Assembly (NCBI RefSeq): GCF_024628865.1
Contig: NZ_CP102384.1
Span: 1,251,001-1,315,000 of the forward strand
DNA: 64,000 nucleotides
DNA from: Sphingopyxis sp. DBS4
GTDB taxonomy: Bacteria; Pseudomonadota; Alphaproteobacteria; Sphingomonadales; Sphingomonadaceae
Direction: 5' to 3'
Shown here: piece after piece, positions 17,430 to 26,210 of the stretch
Position numbering within the stretch: position 1 is the stretch's first letter
Layout: each line of letters begins with the position of its first letter
The notes under the pieces: generated by a model
Told to the model about the DNA's origin: nothing
The model's database searches: none
The model's input: only the letters and a program-made list of their open reading frames with translations
Position numbers and translations under genes: made by a program

Positions 17430-18370
17430 GCCACCACCTTCTTTCCGTCGCGGATGCGTTCGGCGAGGAGTTCGCCCGTCGCCTTCGCCGCCGCGGTCAT
17501 GATGTCGAGATTGCCCGAGTAGCTCGGCAGATAATCGCCCGCGCCCTCGACCTCGAGCAGGATCATCGTCTTGATGCCGGTGAACTCGCCGCGGCCGGGA
17601 ATCTTGAGCTTGTTGTTGTCGCCGAAGCGCTCGAACTGCACGTCCTGCTTCAGGCGATAGCCGGGGACATAGGTCTGCACCTTCTTCACCATCGCCTCGA
17701 CCGAAGCGCGGATCGTCTCTTCGTCGGCGCCTTCGGACAAAGTGAACACCGTGTCGCGCATGATCATCGGCGGTTCGGCGGGGTTGAGGATGATGATCGC
17801 CTTGCCCTGCGCCGCGCCGCCGACCTTCTCGATCGCGCCCGCGGTGGTGCGGGTGAACTCGTCGATGTTGGCGCGCGTGCCGGGACCCGCCGAGCGCGAC
17901 GAGACCGAGGCGACGATCTCGGCATAATGGACCGTCGCCACCTGGCTGACCGCGGCGACCATCGGGATCGTGGCTTGTCCGCCGCAGGTCACCATATTGA
18001 CGTTGCCCGCGTCGAGGTTCGCTTCGCCGTTGACGGTGGGGATCGTATAGGGGCCGATCGCGGCGGGGGTCAGGTCGACGACCTGCTTGCCGTCGGCGCG
18101 CAGCGCCGCGTCATGCACCTTGTGTGCATAGGCGCTGGTCGCGTCGAAGACGATGCCGATCTCGGGATAGACGTCCATCGCCTTCAGCCCGTCGAGCCCC
18201 TCGTGCGTCGTCGCGACGCCGCGCTCGCGCGCCATGGCGAGCCCTTCGGATTTCTCGTCGATGCCGACGACCGCCACCAGTTCCATATTCTGCGGATATT
18301 TGATCATCTTGATCATCAGGTCGGTGCCGATATTGCCCGATCCGATGATCGCTGCCTTCACGCGGGTCAT
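17426..18370 (-). CDS. hsaG: acetaldehyde/propionaldehyde dehydrogenase (acylating)
   Basis: 314 residues. Rossmann motif [10 protein letters not shown] at residues 10-19 and the catalytic Cys in [14 protein letters not shown] (about residue 127). BphJ/MhpF/HsaG family: converts the aldehyde released by the aldolase to acyl-CoA using NAD+ and CoA. Start ATG 18370, nine bases after the hydratase stop; the 3' end overlaps the aldolase gene by four bases. Product length and order (hydratase-dehydrogenase-aldolase) match meta-cleavage operons. Confidence 0.95.
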   Translation of the reverse strand: MTRVKAAIIGSGNIGTDLMIKMIKYPQNMELVAVVGIDEKSEGLAMARERGVATTHEGLDGLKAMDVYPEIGIVFDATSAYAHKVHDAALRADGKQVVDLTPAAIGPYTIPTVNGEANLDAGNVNMVTCGGQATIPMVAAVSQVATVHYAEIVASVSSRSAGPGTRANIDEFTRTTAGAIEKVGGAAQGKAIIILNPAEPPMIMRDTVFTLSEGADEETIRASVEAMVKKVQTYVPGYRLKQDVQFERFGDNNKLKIPGRGEFTGIKTMILLEVEGAGDYLPSYSGNLDIMTAAAKATGELLAERIRDGKKVVA

Positions 18371-18379
18371 GATGGTTCC

Positions 18380-19168
18380 TTACACAAAGCGCGCGACGCA
18401 CTGGCCGAGCGTGCGGTGGCCGTCGCCGAGTATCATTTCGAAGGTGTCGCCCTTTACCGCGGGCGCGAGCGGGACGAGGCTGCCCGACAGGATGATGTCG
18501 CCGGCATCGAGCGTGACGCCGTGCGCGCCGAGCGTGTTGGCGAGCCAGGCGACCGCCTGCGCCGGATCGCCCTGCACCGCATGGCCATAGCCCTCGGACA
18601 GCGGCGCGCCGTTCTTCGCCACCGCGACATGCAGGCCCGGCAGGTCGAGCCCGCGCGGGTCGCGCCGTGCTTCGCCCAGCACGAACACCCCGCATGAGGC
18701 ATTGTCGGCGACGGTGTCGACGATGCCGATCCGCCAGTCGTCGATGCGGCTGTCGACGATCTCGAAGCAGGGCGCGACCGCTTCGGTCGCGGCGATCACA
18801 TCGACGGCGGTGACGCCGGGGCCTTGCAGCGGCGCTTTCAGGATGAAGGCGATCTCCGCCTCGGCGCGCGGGGCGATCAGCCGGTGCGCGTCGATGTCGA
18901 TATCGCCCGCGACGTGCATCGCATCGGTCAGGAAGCCGAAGTCGGGTTGATGGACGCCCAGCATCTCCTGCACCGCCTTCGACGTGACGCCGATCTTCTT
19001 GCCGACGACGCGCTCGCCCTCCGCGGTGCGGCGCGCGAGGAAGGCGAGGCTGATCGCATAGGCGTCGTCGATCGTCAGCGCCGGATCGCGCTCGCTGAGC
19101 GGTGCGAGCGTACGGCGATCACGCAGCGCGGCGAACAGCTCGGCGCCATGGGCGGCGACATCAGTCAC
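18380..19168 (-). CDS. hsaE: 2-hydroxypenta-2,4-dienoate / hydroxyhexadienoate hydratase
   Basis: 262 residues from GTG 19168; an in-frame ATG at 19186 would deepen the overlap with the hydrolase gene to 26 bases, whereas 19168 gives eight. MhpD/HsaE family: VGKKIGVTSKAVQEMLGV near residues 54-71, RAEAEIAFIL with the metal-binding Glu residues, and VDSRIDDW. It hydrates the dienoate made by HsaD to the 4-hydroxy-2-oxo acid for HsaF. Third gene of the leftward ring-A operon. Confidence 0.92.
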   Translation of the reverse strand: MTDVAAHGAELFAALRDRRTLAPLSERDPALTIDDAYAISLAFLARRTAEGERVVGKKIGVTSKAVQEMLGVHQPDFGFLTDAMHVAGDIDIDAHRLIAPRAEAEIAFILKAPLQGPGVTAVDVIAATEAVAPCFEIVDSRIDDWRIGIVDTVADNASCGVFVLGEARRDPRGLDLPGLHVAVAKNGAPLSEGYGHAVQGDPAQAVAWLANTLGAHGVTLDAGDIILSGSLVPLAPAVKGDTFEMILGDGHRTLGQCVARFV

Positions 19169-19973
19169 GCAGGAACGCCAGCGCATAAAGGTTGAATTCC
19201 TCGGTGCGCTCGACCTGCACCCAGTGGCCGACCTTGTTGAAGGTCATGAAGCGCGCATCGGGGCAGGCATCGAGGAAGCGCTGCGCGCCCGAGGCGGGGC
19301 AAAATTCGTCGTTGAGGCCCCAGAAGCCGAGGATCGGCATCGGCAGTTCGCCGAGCCGCGGCGCCAGATTGGGGGTGCGCATCCGTGCGAGCACGTCCTT
19401 GGGCTGAGTGCGCGCGACCGCATAGCGTTCGGCGACCAGTTCGTCGGTGATGACCGATGCATCGTAGACGAGGTTGGAGACGAGCTTCTTCTGATCCTCG
19501 ACGGTGAAATCGGGGCTGGTGAAATCGCCGACCATCTTGGCGATGCCGGGCATCGCGAAATAGACGGGCAGTTCCTCGATGCAGCCCGGCGCCATCAGCA
19601 CCAGCTTGGTCGCAAAGCCCGGATGGTCGAGCGCCATCTGCACCGCGACCCCGCCGCCCAGCGAATTGCCGACCAGCACCGCCTCGGCCACGCCCGCCTG
19701 TTTCAGTGCGTCGAACAAGGTGTCGGTGAAAAGGGCGAGCGTATAGTCGATCCCCTCGGGCTTCGACGACGCGCCATAGCCGATCATGTCGGGCAGCAGC
19801 ACGCGGTAGCCCGCGTCCGCGAAGGCCGCGACATTCTGCTTGAAATTCGACAGCCCCGACGCGCCGGGGCCGCTGCCGTGAATGAACACGACCGCCGGAC
19901 CCGCGCCCGTTTCGGTGATCGCGATGTCATAGCCGCCCGCGACGCGATAGGTCGTTTCCTTGAACTCTCCCAT
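19161..19973 (-). CDS. hsaD: alpha/beta hydrolase, meta-cleavage product hydrolase
   Basis: 270 residues. Oxyanion-hole HGSGPGASG (residues 32-40), nucleophile Ser104 in GNSLGGG, acid Asp in GLNDEFCP and catalytic His in KVGHWVQVE. These match BphD/HsaD C-C hydrolases. In steroid degradation HsaD cuts 4,5-9,10-diseco steroid (DSHA) to a hydroxyhexadienoate and the C/D-ring acid. ATG 19973 lies 12 bases after the stop of the hsaA-like gene and the 3' end overlaps hsaE. Confidence 0.93.
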   Translation of the reverse strand: MGEFKETTYRVAGGYDIAITETGAGPAVVFIHGSGPGASGLSNFKQNVAAFADAGYRVLLPDMIGYGASSKPEGIDYTLALFTDTLFDALKQAGVAEAVLVGNSLGGGVAVQMALDHPGFATKLVLMAPGCIEELPVYFAMPGIAKMVGDFTSPDFTVEDQKKLVSNLVYDASVITDELVAERYAVARTQPKDVLARMRTPNLAPRLGELPMPILGFWGLNDEFCPASGAQRFLDACPDARFMTFNKVGHWVQVERTEEFNLYALAFLRD

Positions 19974-19985
19974 GGTCGTTTCCTT

Positions 19986-21197
19986 TTACATGAAGGTGAA
20001 GGCCGGCGGCTCGCCGAGCTGCGTCATCACGACGTCGGCGGCGCGGTTGCCCGGATCGTTCGCGACGTGCGCGCGCGCCGCGTTGAGATCGAGCCACGGC
20101 TGGATGATTGCGCTCGACATATAGATGGCGCGGCCGCCGAGAAGCTGGACCATGCCGTCGACCAGCGCGGCGAGCCGCCGCACGACGGTCGAGGACTGAT
20201 AGGCATAGAGTGCGCGTTCCTCGAGCGTGATCGGCTCGCCCTTTTCGGATTTAGTCATCAGCGTGTCGAAGGTCGCCTGATGGGTCAGTTCCATTTCGAG
20301 GATCTGCGCATGGGCCTTGGCGATCGCGCCGTGGAGCAGCGGGTCGGCCTTCGACGCCTTGCCGGTGTTGGTCGAGACGCGGCTCTGCATGATCTCCATC
20401 GCGGCGTTCACCGCGGCGCGGGCGCCGCCGAACGCCGCGGTGGACACCGAGCGCACGAAGACCTGCGCCCAAGGCAGGCGATAGAGCGAGCCATCATTCT
20501 CGGTCTGGCCGGGATTCGCGCAAGCGAAGCCATCGGCCGCGCGGTGGGTGCGATGCTCCGGAACGAAGACGCGCTCGACGAGGATGTCGAAGCTGCCGGT
20601 GCCCTGGAGCCCGAACACATCCCACGTCCCCTCGATGACCTGATAGTCGCCGCGCGGAAGCAGGAAGGTGCGCATGTCGGGCGGACCGCCGTCGGTGTCG
20701 AAATTGATCGCGCCGAGCAGCACCCAGCCGCAATGCGTCGATCCCGAGGAGAAGCCCCAGCGTCCCGAAAGGTAGAAGCCGCCCTCGACCTTCTCGACCT
20801 TGCCCACCGGCTGATAGGTCGAGGAGACGAGCATCTCGCCATCGTTGTCACCCCAGACGTCGCGCTGCGCTTCGTCGTGGAACAGCGCGAGTTCATAGGG
20901 GTGGCAGCCGAGCACGCCATAAATCCAGCCGGTCGACATGCAGCCTTCGGCAAGCGCTTTCTGCACCGCGAAGAAGACATTGGGGTGCATTTCATAGCCG
21001 CCCCAGCGCTTGGGCTGCAGGATGCGGAAGAAGCCCGCTTCCTTCATCTCGGCCACGGTCTCCGCCGGGACATTGCCGTCCAGCGTCGTCTGGCGCGCCC
21101 GGGCCTTCAGCGTCGGGATCATCGCGCGCGCGCGTTCGATCAGCTCCTCGGCGGCGGGCACGGCGGATTCGCCGGCTTGATTCAGGGCGGTGGCCAT
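19986..21197 (-). CDS. hsaA: flavin-dependent monooxygenase, acyl-CoA-dehydrogenase fold (HsaA-like)
   Basis: 403 residues from ATG 21197 (GGAGAG upstream). The fold is that of group D flavin monooxygenases: N-terminal helical domain, central beta domain (STGWIYGVLGCHPYELALFH; GRWGFSSGS; TWDVFGLQGTGSFD) and C-terminal helices. HsaA hydroxylates 3-HSA at C4 to the catechol cleaved by HsaC and needs FMNH2 from a partner reductase. No hsaB lies beside it; the reductase fused to a MarR-like domain at 47425 is a candidate partner. First gene of the leftward operon. Confidence 0.88.
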   Translation of the reverse strand: MATALNQAGESAVPAAEELIERARAMIPTLKARARQTTLDGNVPAETVAEMKEAGFFRILQPKRWGGYEMHPNVFFAVQKALAEGCMSTGWIYGVLGCHPYELALFHDEAQRDVWGDNDGEMLVSSTYQPVGKVEKVEGGFYLSGRWGFSSGSTHCGWVLLGAINFDTDGGPPDMRTFLLPRGDYQVIEGTWDVFGLQGTGSFDILVERVFVPEHRTHRAADGFACANPGQTENDGSLYRLPWAQVFVRSVSTAAFGGARAAVNAAMEIMQSRVSTNTGKASKADPLLHGAIAKAHAQILEMELTHQATFDTLMTKSEKGEPITLEERALYAYQSSTVVRRLAALVDGMVQLLGGRAIYMSSAIIQPWLDLNAARAHVANDPGNRAADVVMTQLGEPPAFTFM

Positions 21198-21259
21198 AAG
21201 CTCTCCTCGGGTGTTTCCTGCGCTTGCGGAAGGCGCATTCGCCATATCGTTTCTATATT

Positions 21260-21285
21260 CGTAGAGAATATTGCATTTCTCTACG
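21260..21285. promoter_or_regulatory. perfect palindromic operator upstream of hsaA operon
   Basis: CGTAGAGAA (21260-21268) and TTCTCTACG (21277-21285) are exact inverted copies separated by 8 AT-rich bases, 63 bases before the hsaA start. The right arm continues as CTACGCAAG, matching the TTTCTACGCAAAT stretch before the kstD and Lrp genes at 25565-25576. This is the strongest operator-like palindrome in the window. Confidence 0.6.
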
Positions 21286-21453
21286 CAAGCTGTCAATCGA
21301 CTTTCTATGCAAAACGGCGTTGCGGAGCGTTTGACGGGCTGAGCCGCGTAGCGTGCCTCCACCTTCGATACGCAAAGCGTTGCTTGCCGTAGGGGTGGCT
21401 GCGTCCTGGGGGCGCTTCACCGGTGGAGTTGCTGCCGATATGAAATAACGGTT

Positions 21454-21471
21454 TGCGTATTTTTAAACGCA
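21454..21471. promoter_or_regulatory. palindrome TGCGT-N8-ACGCA upstream of hsaC operon
   Basis: TGCGT (21454-21458), eight A/T bases, ACGCA (21467-21471) lie 98 bases before the hsaC start in an AT-rich stretch that continues to about 21490 (TTTTTACGTATCGCA). The whole spacer 21198-21568 (371 bases) between the divergent hsaA and hsaC units holds no gene; it carries this site, the palindrome at 21260 and presumably two promoters. Confidence 0.5.
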
Positions 21472-21568
21472 TATTTTTACGTATCGCACTTGATAAGAGG
21501 TGAGTTCGCTTGTAGCTTGCGTTCAACTTGGTGCGCGGGATGCGCATGGGACTATAGGGGATGAGCGA

Positions 21569-22459
21569 ATGGCGATCAGGTCACTGGCCTATGTCGTGGT
21601 CGATACGGTCGATATCGAAGCCTGGCGTGCCTATGGCGAGCGGGTACTGGGAATGCAGGCGGCCGATCATGACAGCGGGCTGCGGTTGCGCATGGACGAA
21701 CGCCCGTTCCGCATGTTGATCCGCCAGAGCGACGGCGAGCGCTTCCATGCCGCGGGGCTCGTCTATCCCGACAAGGCCGCGTTCGATCGCGGCATCGCGG
21801 GATTGCGCGACGCGGGCGTGGCCATCGAGCCTGCCTCCGCCGAAGAGGCGAAGGACCGTCATGTCGTCGAGTTCGTCCGCTGCGCTGACCCGTCGGGCAA
21901 CCGGCTGGAGATCGGCTGGGGCCGCGTCGTTGACGGCGACCCCTTCGTTTCGCCCGCGGGGGTTTCCGCCTTCGTCACGGGCGAGATGGGGATGGGGCAT
22001 GTCGTCTTCCCGGCGACGAAGCTGGCCGAAACGCGCGGCTTCTATGTCGATCTGCTCGGCTTCGGCGACACCGACACGATGCGCGCCTATCTTCAGGGCG
22101 GCGGGCCCGACGATCCGGGTGTCGGCCTGCACTTCCTCCATTGCGACAATCCGCGCCATCACAGTGTCGCGCTTGCCGAATTTCCGGTGCCGAGCGGGCT
22201 TGTGCACATGATGGTCGAGGTGCCCGGCCTCGACGACGTCGGCCGCGCGCTCGATCGTGCGAAGGCGGCGAACGTCCATATATCGTCGAGCCTCGGCAAG
22301 CATATGAACGACAAGATGGTCAGCTTCTACATGCGCAGCCCCGGTGGCTTCGACATCGAATATGGCTTCGGCGGGATTCGGCCCGACTGGCAGAATTTCA
22401 CCCCGACGATCAGCATCAGGGAAGATGAATGGGGTCATGAGTGGGATTTCGGCGGCTGA
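21569..22459 (+). CDS. hsaC: type I extradiol dioxygenase (HsaC/BphC-like)
   Basis: 296 residues from ATG 21569; AGGGG at 21556-21560 lies eight bases upstream. Two vicinal-oxygen-chelate modules as in BphC. The C-terminal module carries Fe(II) ligands His144 (GMGHVVF), His213 (GLVHMMVE) and Glu264 (FDIEYGFGG), and His198 in NPRHHS corresponds to the acid-base His of BphC. It opens catecholic ring A of the 9,10-seco steroid (3,4-DHSA) by meta cleavage; 4-hydroxyestrone-type substrates are an alternative as known for estradiol degraders. Heads an operon with ketosteroid isomerase and an SDR. Confidence 0.93.
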   Translation: MAIRSLAYVVVDTVDIEAWRAYGERVLGMQAADHDSGLRLRMDERPFRMLIRQSDGERFHAAGLVYPDKAAFDRGIAGLRDAGVAIEPASAEEAKDRHVVEFVRCADPSGNRLEIGWGRVVDGDPFVSPAGVSAFVTGEMGMGHVVFPATKLAETRGFYVDLLGFGDTDTMRAYLQGGGPDDPGVGLHFLHCDNPRHHSVALAEFPVPSGLVHMMVEVPGLDDVGRALDRAKAANVHISSSLGKHMNDKMVSFYMRSPGGFDIEYGFGGIRPDWQNFTPTISIREDEWGHEWDFGG

Positions 22460-22500
22460 CGCCGCGCCGGTCCTTCATCCCCCTTATCGGAGAGAATATC

Positions 22501-22878
22501 ATGCCCAGCCACGAGGAAATGGTCCGCGCCGTCGAGCGCTATGTCGAGGCGTTCGCCAACAGCGATGCCGCCATGGCGGCCGAGCTCTATGCCGCCGACG
22601 CGACGGTCGAGGATCCGATCGGCACCCCGATCCATCGCGGCCGCGACGCGATCCATGCCTTCTACGCGATGTCGATGCAGGCGGGCGCCAAGCTTCGCCT
22701 CGATGGTCCGGTGCGCACCGGCGGCGACTATGCCGCCTTTGCCTTTACCGTGATCGTCGATTTCGGCGGGCCGAAAGAGATTGAGGTGATCGACACCTTC
22801 AAGTTCGACATCGAGGGCAAGGTGACCGAGATGCGCGCCTATTGGAGTCCTGCCAACATGCGCACGGTGGCGGGCTGA
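22501..22878 (+). CDS. ksi: steroid delta-5-3-ketosteroid isomerase
   Basis: 125 residues, the exact size of Comamonas ketosteroid isomerase. Catalytic residues are visible at the expected places: Tyr14 (ERYVEAF), Asp38 (ATVEDPIG) and Asp98 (EVIDTFKFD, Asp99 in the Comamonas enzyme); EMRAYWSP near the end is also conserved. It moves the double bond from delta-5 to delta-4, producing conjugated 3-keto-4-ene steroids for KstD. GGAGAG precedes ATG 22501. It lies between hsaC and an SDR and is the clearest single piece of evidence that the locus acts on steroids. Confidence 0.93.
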   Translation: MPSHEEMVRAVERYVEAFANSDAAMAAELYAADATVEDPIGTPIHRGRDAIHAFYAMSMQAGAKLRLDGPVRTGGDYAAFAFTVIVDFGGPKEIEVIDTFKFDIEGKVTEMRAYWSPANMRTVAG

Positions 22879-22884
22879 ACGCTC

Positions 22885-23637
22885 ATGCCGCTGCTGGCAG
22901 GAAAGGTTGCGTTCGTCACCGGCGGAGGCAGCGGTATCGGCCGCGCGACAGCGCTCGCCTTCGCTGCCGAGGGTGTCAGGGTTGCGGTCGGGGATCTGAA
23001 TGCCGACAGCGCGGCGGAAACTGCGGCGCTGATCGGGGCGGCGGGCGGCGAGGCACGCCACGGAGCGCTCGATGTCACCGACGGCGCGGCGGTCGATGCT
23101 TTCGTCGATGCGCTGGTGGCGGAATGGGGAACGCTCGACTGCGCCTTCAACAATGCCGGTGTCGCGCTTGAGGGGATGGAGACGCCGTGGGGCGATCTCA
23201 CTGCTTATGATCGCAGCATCGCGGTCAACCAGCGCGGGCTTTTGCTCTGCATGACCGCAGAACTGCGTCACATGGAAAAGGCCGGACGCGGGGCGATCGT
23301 CAACACCGCCTCGATTGCGGGGCTGTCGGGGGCGGGCGGTGCAGGCTATTGCGGGTCGAAGCATGCCGTTGTCGGGCTGACGCGCTCGGCGGCGCTACGC
23401 TATGCCGCGCAGGGCATCCGCATCAACGCGGTCTGTCCCGGCGCGATCCGCACCCCGATGGTCGAAGCGGTCGCGCAGGAAGAAGAGGCAGCGCGCTTCA
23501 TCGCCGCGATGCACCCGATGAACCGAATCGGCGAAGCGCAGGAGGTCGCCGACGCGGTCGTCTTCCTCTGCTCGGACAAGGCAAGCTTCATCACCGGTCA
23601 CCCGCTCGCGGTCGACGGCGGCTATCTGGCGCGGTAA
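22885..23637 (+). CDS. short-chain dehydrogenase/reductase, probable hydroxysteroid dehydrogenase
   Basis: 250 residues, classical SDR. TGGGSGIG at residues 12-19, Asp in VGDLNAD pointing to NAD(H), NNAG near residue 91, NTASIAG with catalytic Ser, YCGSK as YxxxK, and the C-terminal VDGGY end. It begins six bases after the isomerase stop. Oxidation of a 3-beta or 17-beta hydroxyl just before isomerisation is the natural role in this operon, but position and stereochemistry cannot be read from sequence. Confidence 0.85.
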   Translation: MPLLAGKVAFVTGGGSGIGRATALAFAAEGVRVAVGDLNADSAAETAALIGAAGGEARHGALDVTDGAAVDAFVDALVAEWGTLDCAFNNAGVALEGMETPWGDLTAYDRSIAVNQRGLLLCMTAELRHMEKAGRGAIVNTASIAGLSGAGGAGYCGSKHAVVGLTRSAALRYAAQGIRINAVCPGAIRTPMVEAVAQEEEAARFIAAMHPMNRIGEAQEVADAVVFLCSDKASFITGHPLAVDGGYLAR

Positions 23638-23663
23638 GTCAAAACGCCCGCCTTCCAATTCAC

Positions 23664-23750
23664 CCGTTCGCCCTGAGCCCGTCGAAGGGTCGTTCTTCTT
23701 GCGGCCCCAGAAAGGAAGAGCGGTGCTTCGACAGGCTCAGCACGAAGGGA
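23664..23750. repeat. imperfect inverted repeat between convergent genes
   Basis: A CCCTGAGCCCGTCGAAGGG arm near 23671-23689 and an inverted relative near 23724-23747 (GCTTCGACAGGCTCAGCACG) flank about 35 bases. The unit is a well-known sphingomonad intergenic repeat, here between the 3' ends of the SDR and kstD genes, which converge. Confidence 0.65.
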
Positions 23751-23784
23751 TTTTGAGAAGCGGCGCTGATTTGAGGGGGTTGCC

Positions 23785-25470
23785 CTAATCATTCACCCGC
23801 ATCGCATGACGCGCGGCGCGCCAGCCGAAAGTCATCGCCGGACCCAGCGTTGCTCCGGCACCGGGATAGGTGCGGCCCATCGCCGCTGCCGACACATTGC
23901 CCACCGCATAGAGCCCGCCGAGCGGCTTACCCGCCGTATCGAGCACCTGTCCGTCGTCGTCGGTCTGGAGCCCGCCATTGGTGCCGAGATCGCATGGGTA
24001 AATGGGGATCGCATAGAAGGGTGCCTCGGCGATCGGCGCGAGCGTGGGGTTGGGCGTCACCGAAGCGTCTCCATAATGCCGGTCATAGGCCGACGCGCCG
24101 CGACCGAAATCGGGATCCTCGCCCTTTGCCGCATGGGTGTTGAAGCGTGCGACCTCGCCCGCGAACACCGCGGGGTCGACACCGATCTGCGCCGCGAGGG
24201 CCGTGAGATTGTCGGCCTTCTTCAAAATCTTGCGCATATTTTCGGGCAGGCGGTCGTCGGCCGAGGGTTTGCCCGCCATCATCGGCCCCAGCATATATTT
24301 GCCGCGATAACGCGCGTCGAACACGAACCACGACGGTACGGTCGGGGCCTCCGGTCGGTTGCACCGATGCATCTCCCCGCCCGCGACATGATAGGAGGCG
24401 GCCTCGTTCATATAGCGCCGCCCCGCCTGGTTGACGATGATCGAGGAGGGGAGGGCGCGCTCTACGAACAGGATGCGCGCGCGATCCTCGCCTTCGAGCA
24501 GGAAGCCCGGCCCCCACCAGGCCGAGTCCATGAGGTCGGTCGCCGCGCCGGCGCGCAGCCCGGCTTCGAGCCCGTCGCCGGTGTTGCTCGGCACCCCCGC
24601 GCTCCAGTCGGCCGAAGTCGGCTGGGGAAGATATTTGCGACGCAGAATCTCGTTGTGATCGAAGCCGCCGGTCGCGAGCACCACGCCCTTGCGCGCATGG
24701 ATCTCGATACGCTGACCTTCCCGCTCGACGATCGCGCCGGTGATCCGGCCCTTTTCGATGATCAGATCGACCATCGGCGTGTTCAGCCAGATCGGCACGC
24801 CCTTGGCGTCGAGCGACAGCTTGAGCCGCCCGATCAGCGCGTTGCCGCCGGTCAGCCGCCGCGCGCGCTTGGTCTTGAAGCGCCAGGGCAGGTCGAACGC
24901 ATAGGCCAGCATCAGCTTGAACAGCAGCGGCTTGGCGCCGGGGCTCATGGTCAGGAGCAGCTTCGCTTCCTCCATCGTCCAGGTGAAGCGGCCGAAGGTC
25001 AGCGTCTCGGTATGCGGCGGCTCCATCTGCCAGAAATCTTCGCCCAGCGTGTCGGCCATCAGCGGGATCGGATCGTGCGTCCGCCAGCCGTCGCGCGCGC
25101 CCGCGACGTCCATATGATAGTCGGAATAGGCATAGGCGGTGTAGCGGACGTCCGATCGTTCCTCGAGATAGCTCAGCATCCGCGTGGCGCTTGCGACATA
25201 GGTCTCGAGCTTCGATTCGGGCACGTCGCCGCCGATCAGCGCCTTGATGTAACCGAGCGCTTCGGCAGGATCGTCGGCGTGGCCCTTGGCGCGCGCATCG
25301 GCGCTGTTCGGAATCCAGATGCCGCCGCCCGACGTCGCCGAGGTTCCGCCGTACCGCGCGCTTTTCTCGACGACGAGCACATCGGCGCCGGCGTCGGCGG
25401 CGGTAAAGGCGGCGGTGAGCGCGCCCGCTCCCGAGCCGACGACCAATATATCGACTTCGTGACGTGCCAC
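23785..25470 (-). CDS. kstD: 3-ketosteroid delta-1-dehydrogenase
   Basis: 561 residues from GTG 25470, eight bases after GAGGAG; an ATG at 25515 in frame lacks a ribosome site and adds a non-conserved leader. FAD motif ILVVGSGAGALTAAFTAA at about residues 8-25, [26 protein letters not shown] and the KstD signature RTYPGAGATLGPAMTFG, whose Tyr and Gly match active-site Tyr487/Gly491 of the Rhodococcus enzyme. It introduces the 1,2 double bond in ring A, which with 9-alpha-hydroxylation triggers opening of ring B. Divergent from the tandem Lrp genes. Confidence 0.92.
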   Translation of the reverse strand: MARHEVDILVVGSGAGALTAAFTAADAGADVLVVEKSARYGGTSATSGGGIWIPNSADARAKGHADDPAEALGYIKALIGGDVPESKLETYVASATRMLSYLEERSDVRYTAYAYSDYHMDVAGARDGWRTHDPIPLMADTLGEDFWQMEPPHTETLTFGRFTWTMEEAKLLLTMSPGAKPLLFKLMLAYAFDLPWRFKTKRARRLTGGNALIGRLKLSLDAKGVPIWLNTPMVDLIIEKGRITGAIVEREGQRIEIHARKGVVLATGGFDHNEILRRKYLPQPTSADWSAGVPSNTGDGLEAGLRAGAATDLMDSAWWGPGFLLEGEDRARILFVERALPSSIIVNQAGRRYMNEAASYHVAGGEMHRCNRPEAPTVPSWFVFDARYRGKYMLGPMMAGKPSADDRLPENMRKILKKADNLTALAAQIGVDPAVFAGEVARFNTHAAKGEDPDFGRGASAYDRHYGDASVTPNPTLAPIAEAPFYAIPIYPCDLGTNGGLQTDDDGQVLDTAGKPLGGLYAVGNVSAAAMGRTYPGAGATLGPAMTFGWRAARHAMRVND

Positions 25471-25542
25471 GCTGGTTGCTCCTCTGTCCCTTTGGCTCCG
25501 AAACCTGCTATTCACGACTTGTCATGCGTCATTATCTAATAA

Positions 25543-25574
25543 TTGCGTTCTTGAAAAATCATTTTTCTACGCAA
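25543..25574. promoter_or_regulatory. TTGCGT-N20-ACGCAA element between kstD and lrp genes
   Basis: TTGCGT (25543-25548) and ACGCAA (25569-25574) flank an AT-rich core ending TTTTTCTACGCAAAT. It lies 73-104 bases before the kstD start and about 100 bases before the divergent Lrp-type gene, so one site could serve both. The right arm is nearly identical to the palindrome upstream of hsaA. Confidence 0.5.
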
Positions 25575-25673
25575 ATGCATAATTTATATGGTTTCGGCTG
25601 ACGGTGTTGACAGAAGGGTGGCGATGCGGTCTGTGAAAAGTCATGTCCGCGCGTTGCGGGCCTTTTGGGCGGA

Positions 25674-26210
25674 ATGGGAGTGAAGGCGTTGCGAAGCGCG
25701 ACCAAAGCCGGAAAAAGGACGCGGGGCAAGGCCGCGGGTGCTGGGCCCGACGCGGGGCCGTTCGCGCTCGACGAGGTCGACGAGCAGATCATTGCGGCGC
25801 TCCGCAAGAACGGCCGGATCGCCAACCGCGATATCGCACGCGACATGGAACTCAACGAGGCGACGGTGCGCACCCGCCTGCGCCGGCTCGAGGATGCGCG
25901 GATGGTGCGCGTCGTCGCGATGCGCGATCTTTCCGCCATGGGCTTCGGCTATCTGGCGCCGGTCGGCGTCCAGGTGAAGGGGCGGTCGGCCGGCGAGGTG
26001 GGCGCCGACATTGCCGAACTCGAGCGCGTCATCACCGTCAACGTTGCGATCGGCACCCACGATCTGGAGATACAGGTGGTGGCGGAAACGCTGGAGGAGA
26101 TGCAGCAGCTCCTGACCCACGTCATCGCGAAGATCGATGGGGTGGAACGGATTTTCCCCAGTCTCGCGCTCAAGGTATTCAAATATAACCCGGAATGGGC
26201 TCCGCTATGA
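25674..26210 (+). CDS. Lrp/AsnC-family transcriptional regulator
   Basis: 178 residues from ATG 25674 (a TTG at 25665 is another option). After a basic Ala/Lys-rich leader of about 27 residues comes the winged helix: LDEVDEQIIAALRKNGRIAN, RDIARDMELNEATVRTRL, RRLEDARMV; the C-terminal RAM-type alpha/beta domain follows (IGTHDLEIQVVAETLEEMQQ). Lrp proteins form dimers to octamers and sense small molecules. The gene is divergent from kstD and overlaps the following Lrp paralogue by four bases. The basic leader is unusual and could add DNA contacts. Confidence 0.88.
   Translation: MGVKALRSATKAGKRTRGKAAGAGPDAGPFALDEVDEQIIAALRKNGRIANRDIARDMELNEATVRTRLRRLEDARMVRVVAMRDLSAMGFGYLAPVGVQVKGRSAGEVGADIAELERVITVNVAIGTHDLEIQVVAETLEEMQQLLTHVIAKIDGVERIFPSLALKVFKYNPEWAPL

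Noticed and set aside
19224..21392. Rightward open frame of 722 codons
   Set aside because: Antisense to the hsaD and hsaA genes, which carry clear family motifs; no domain visible in the long frame.
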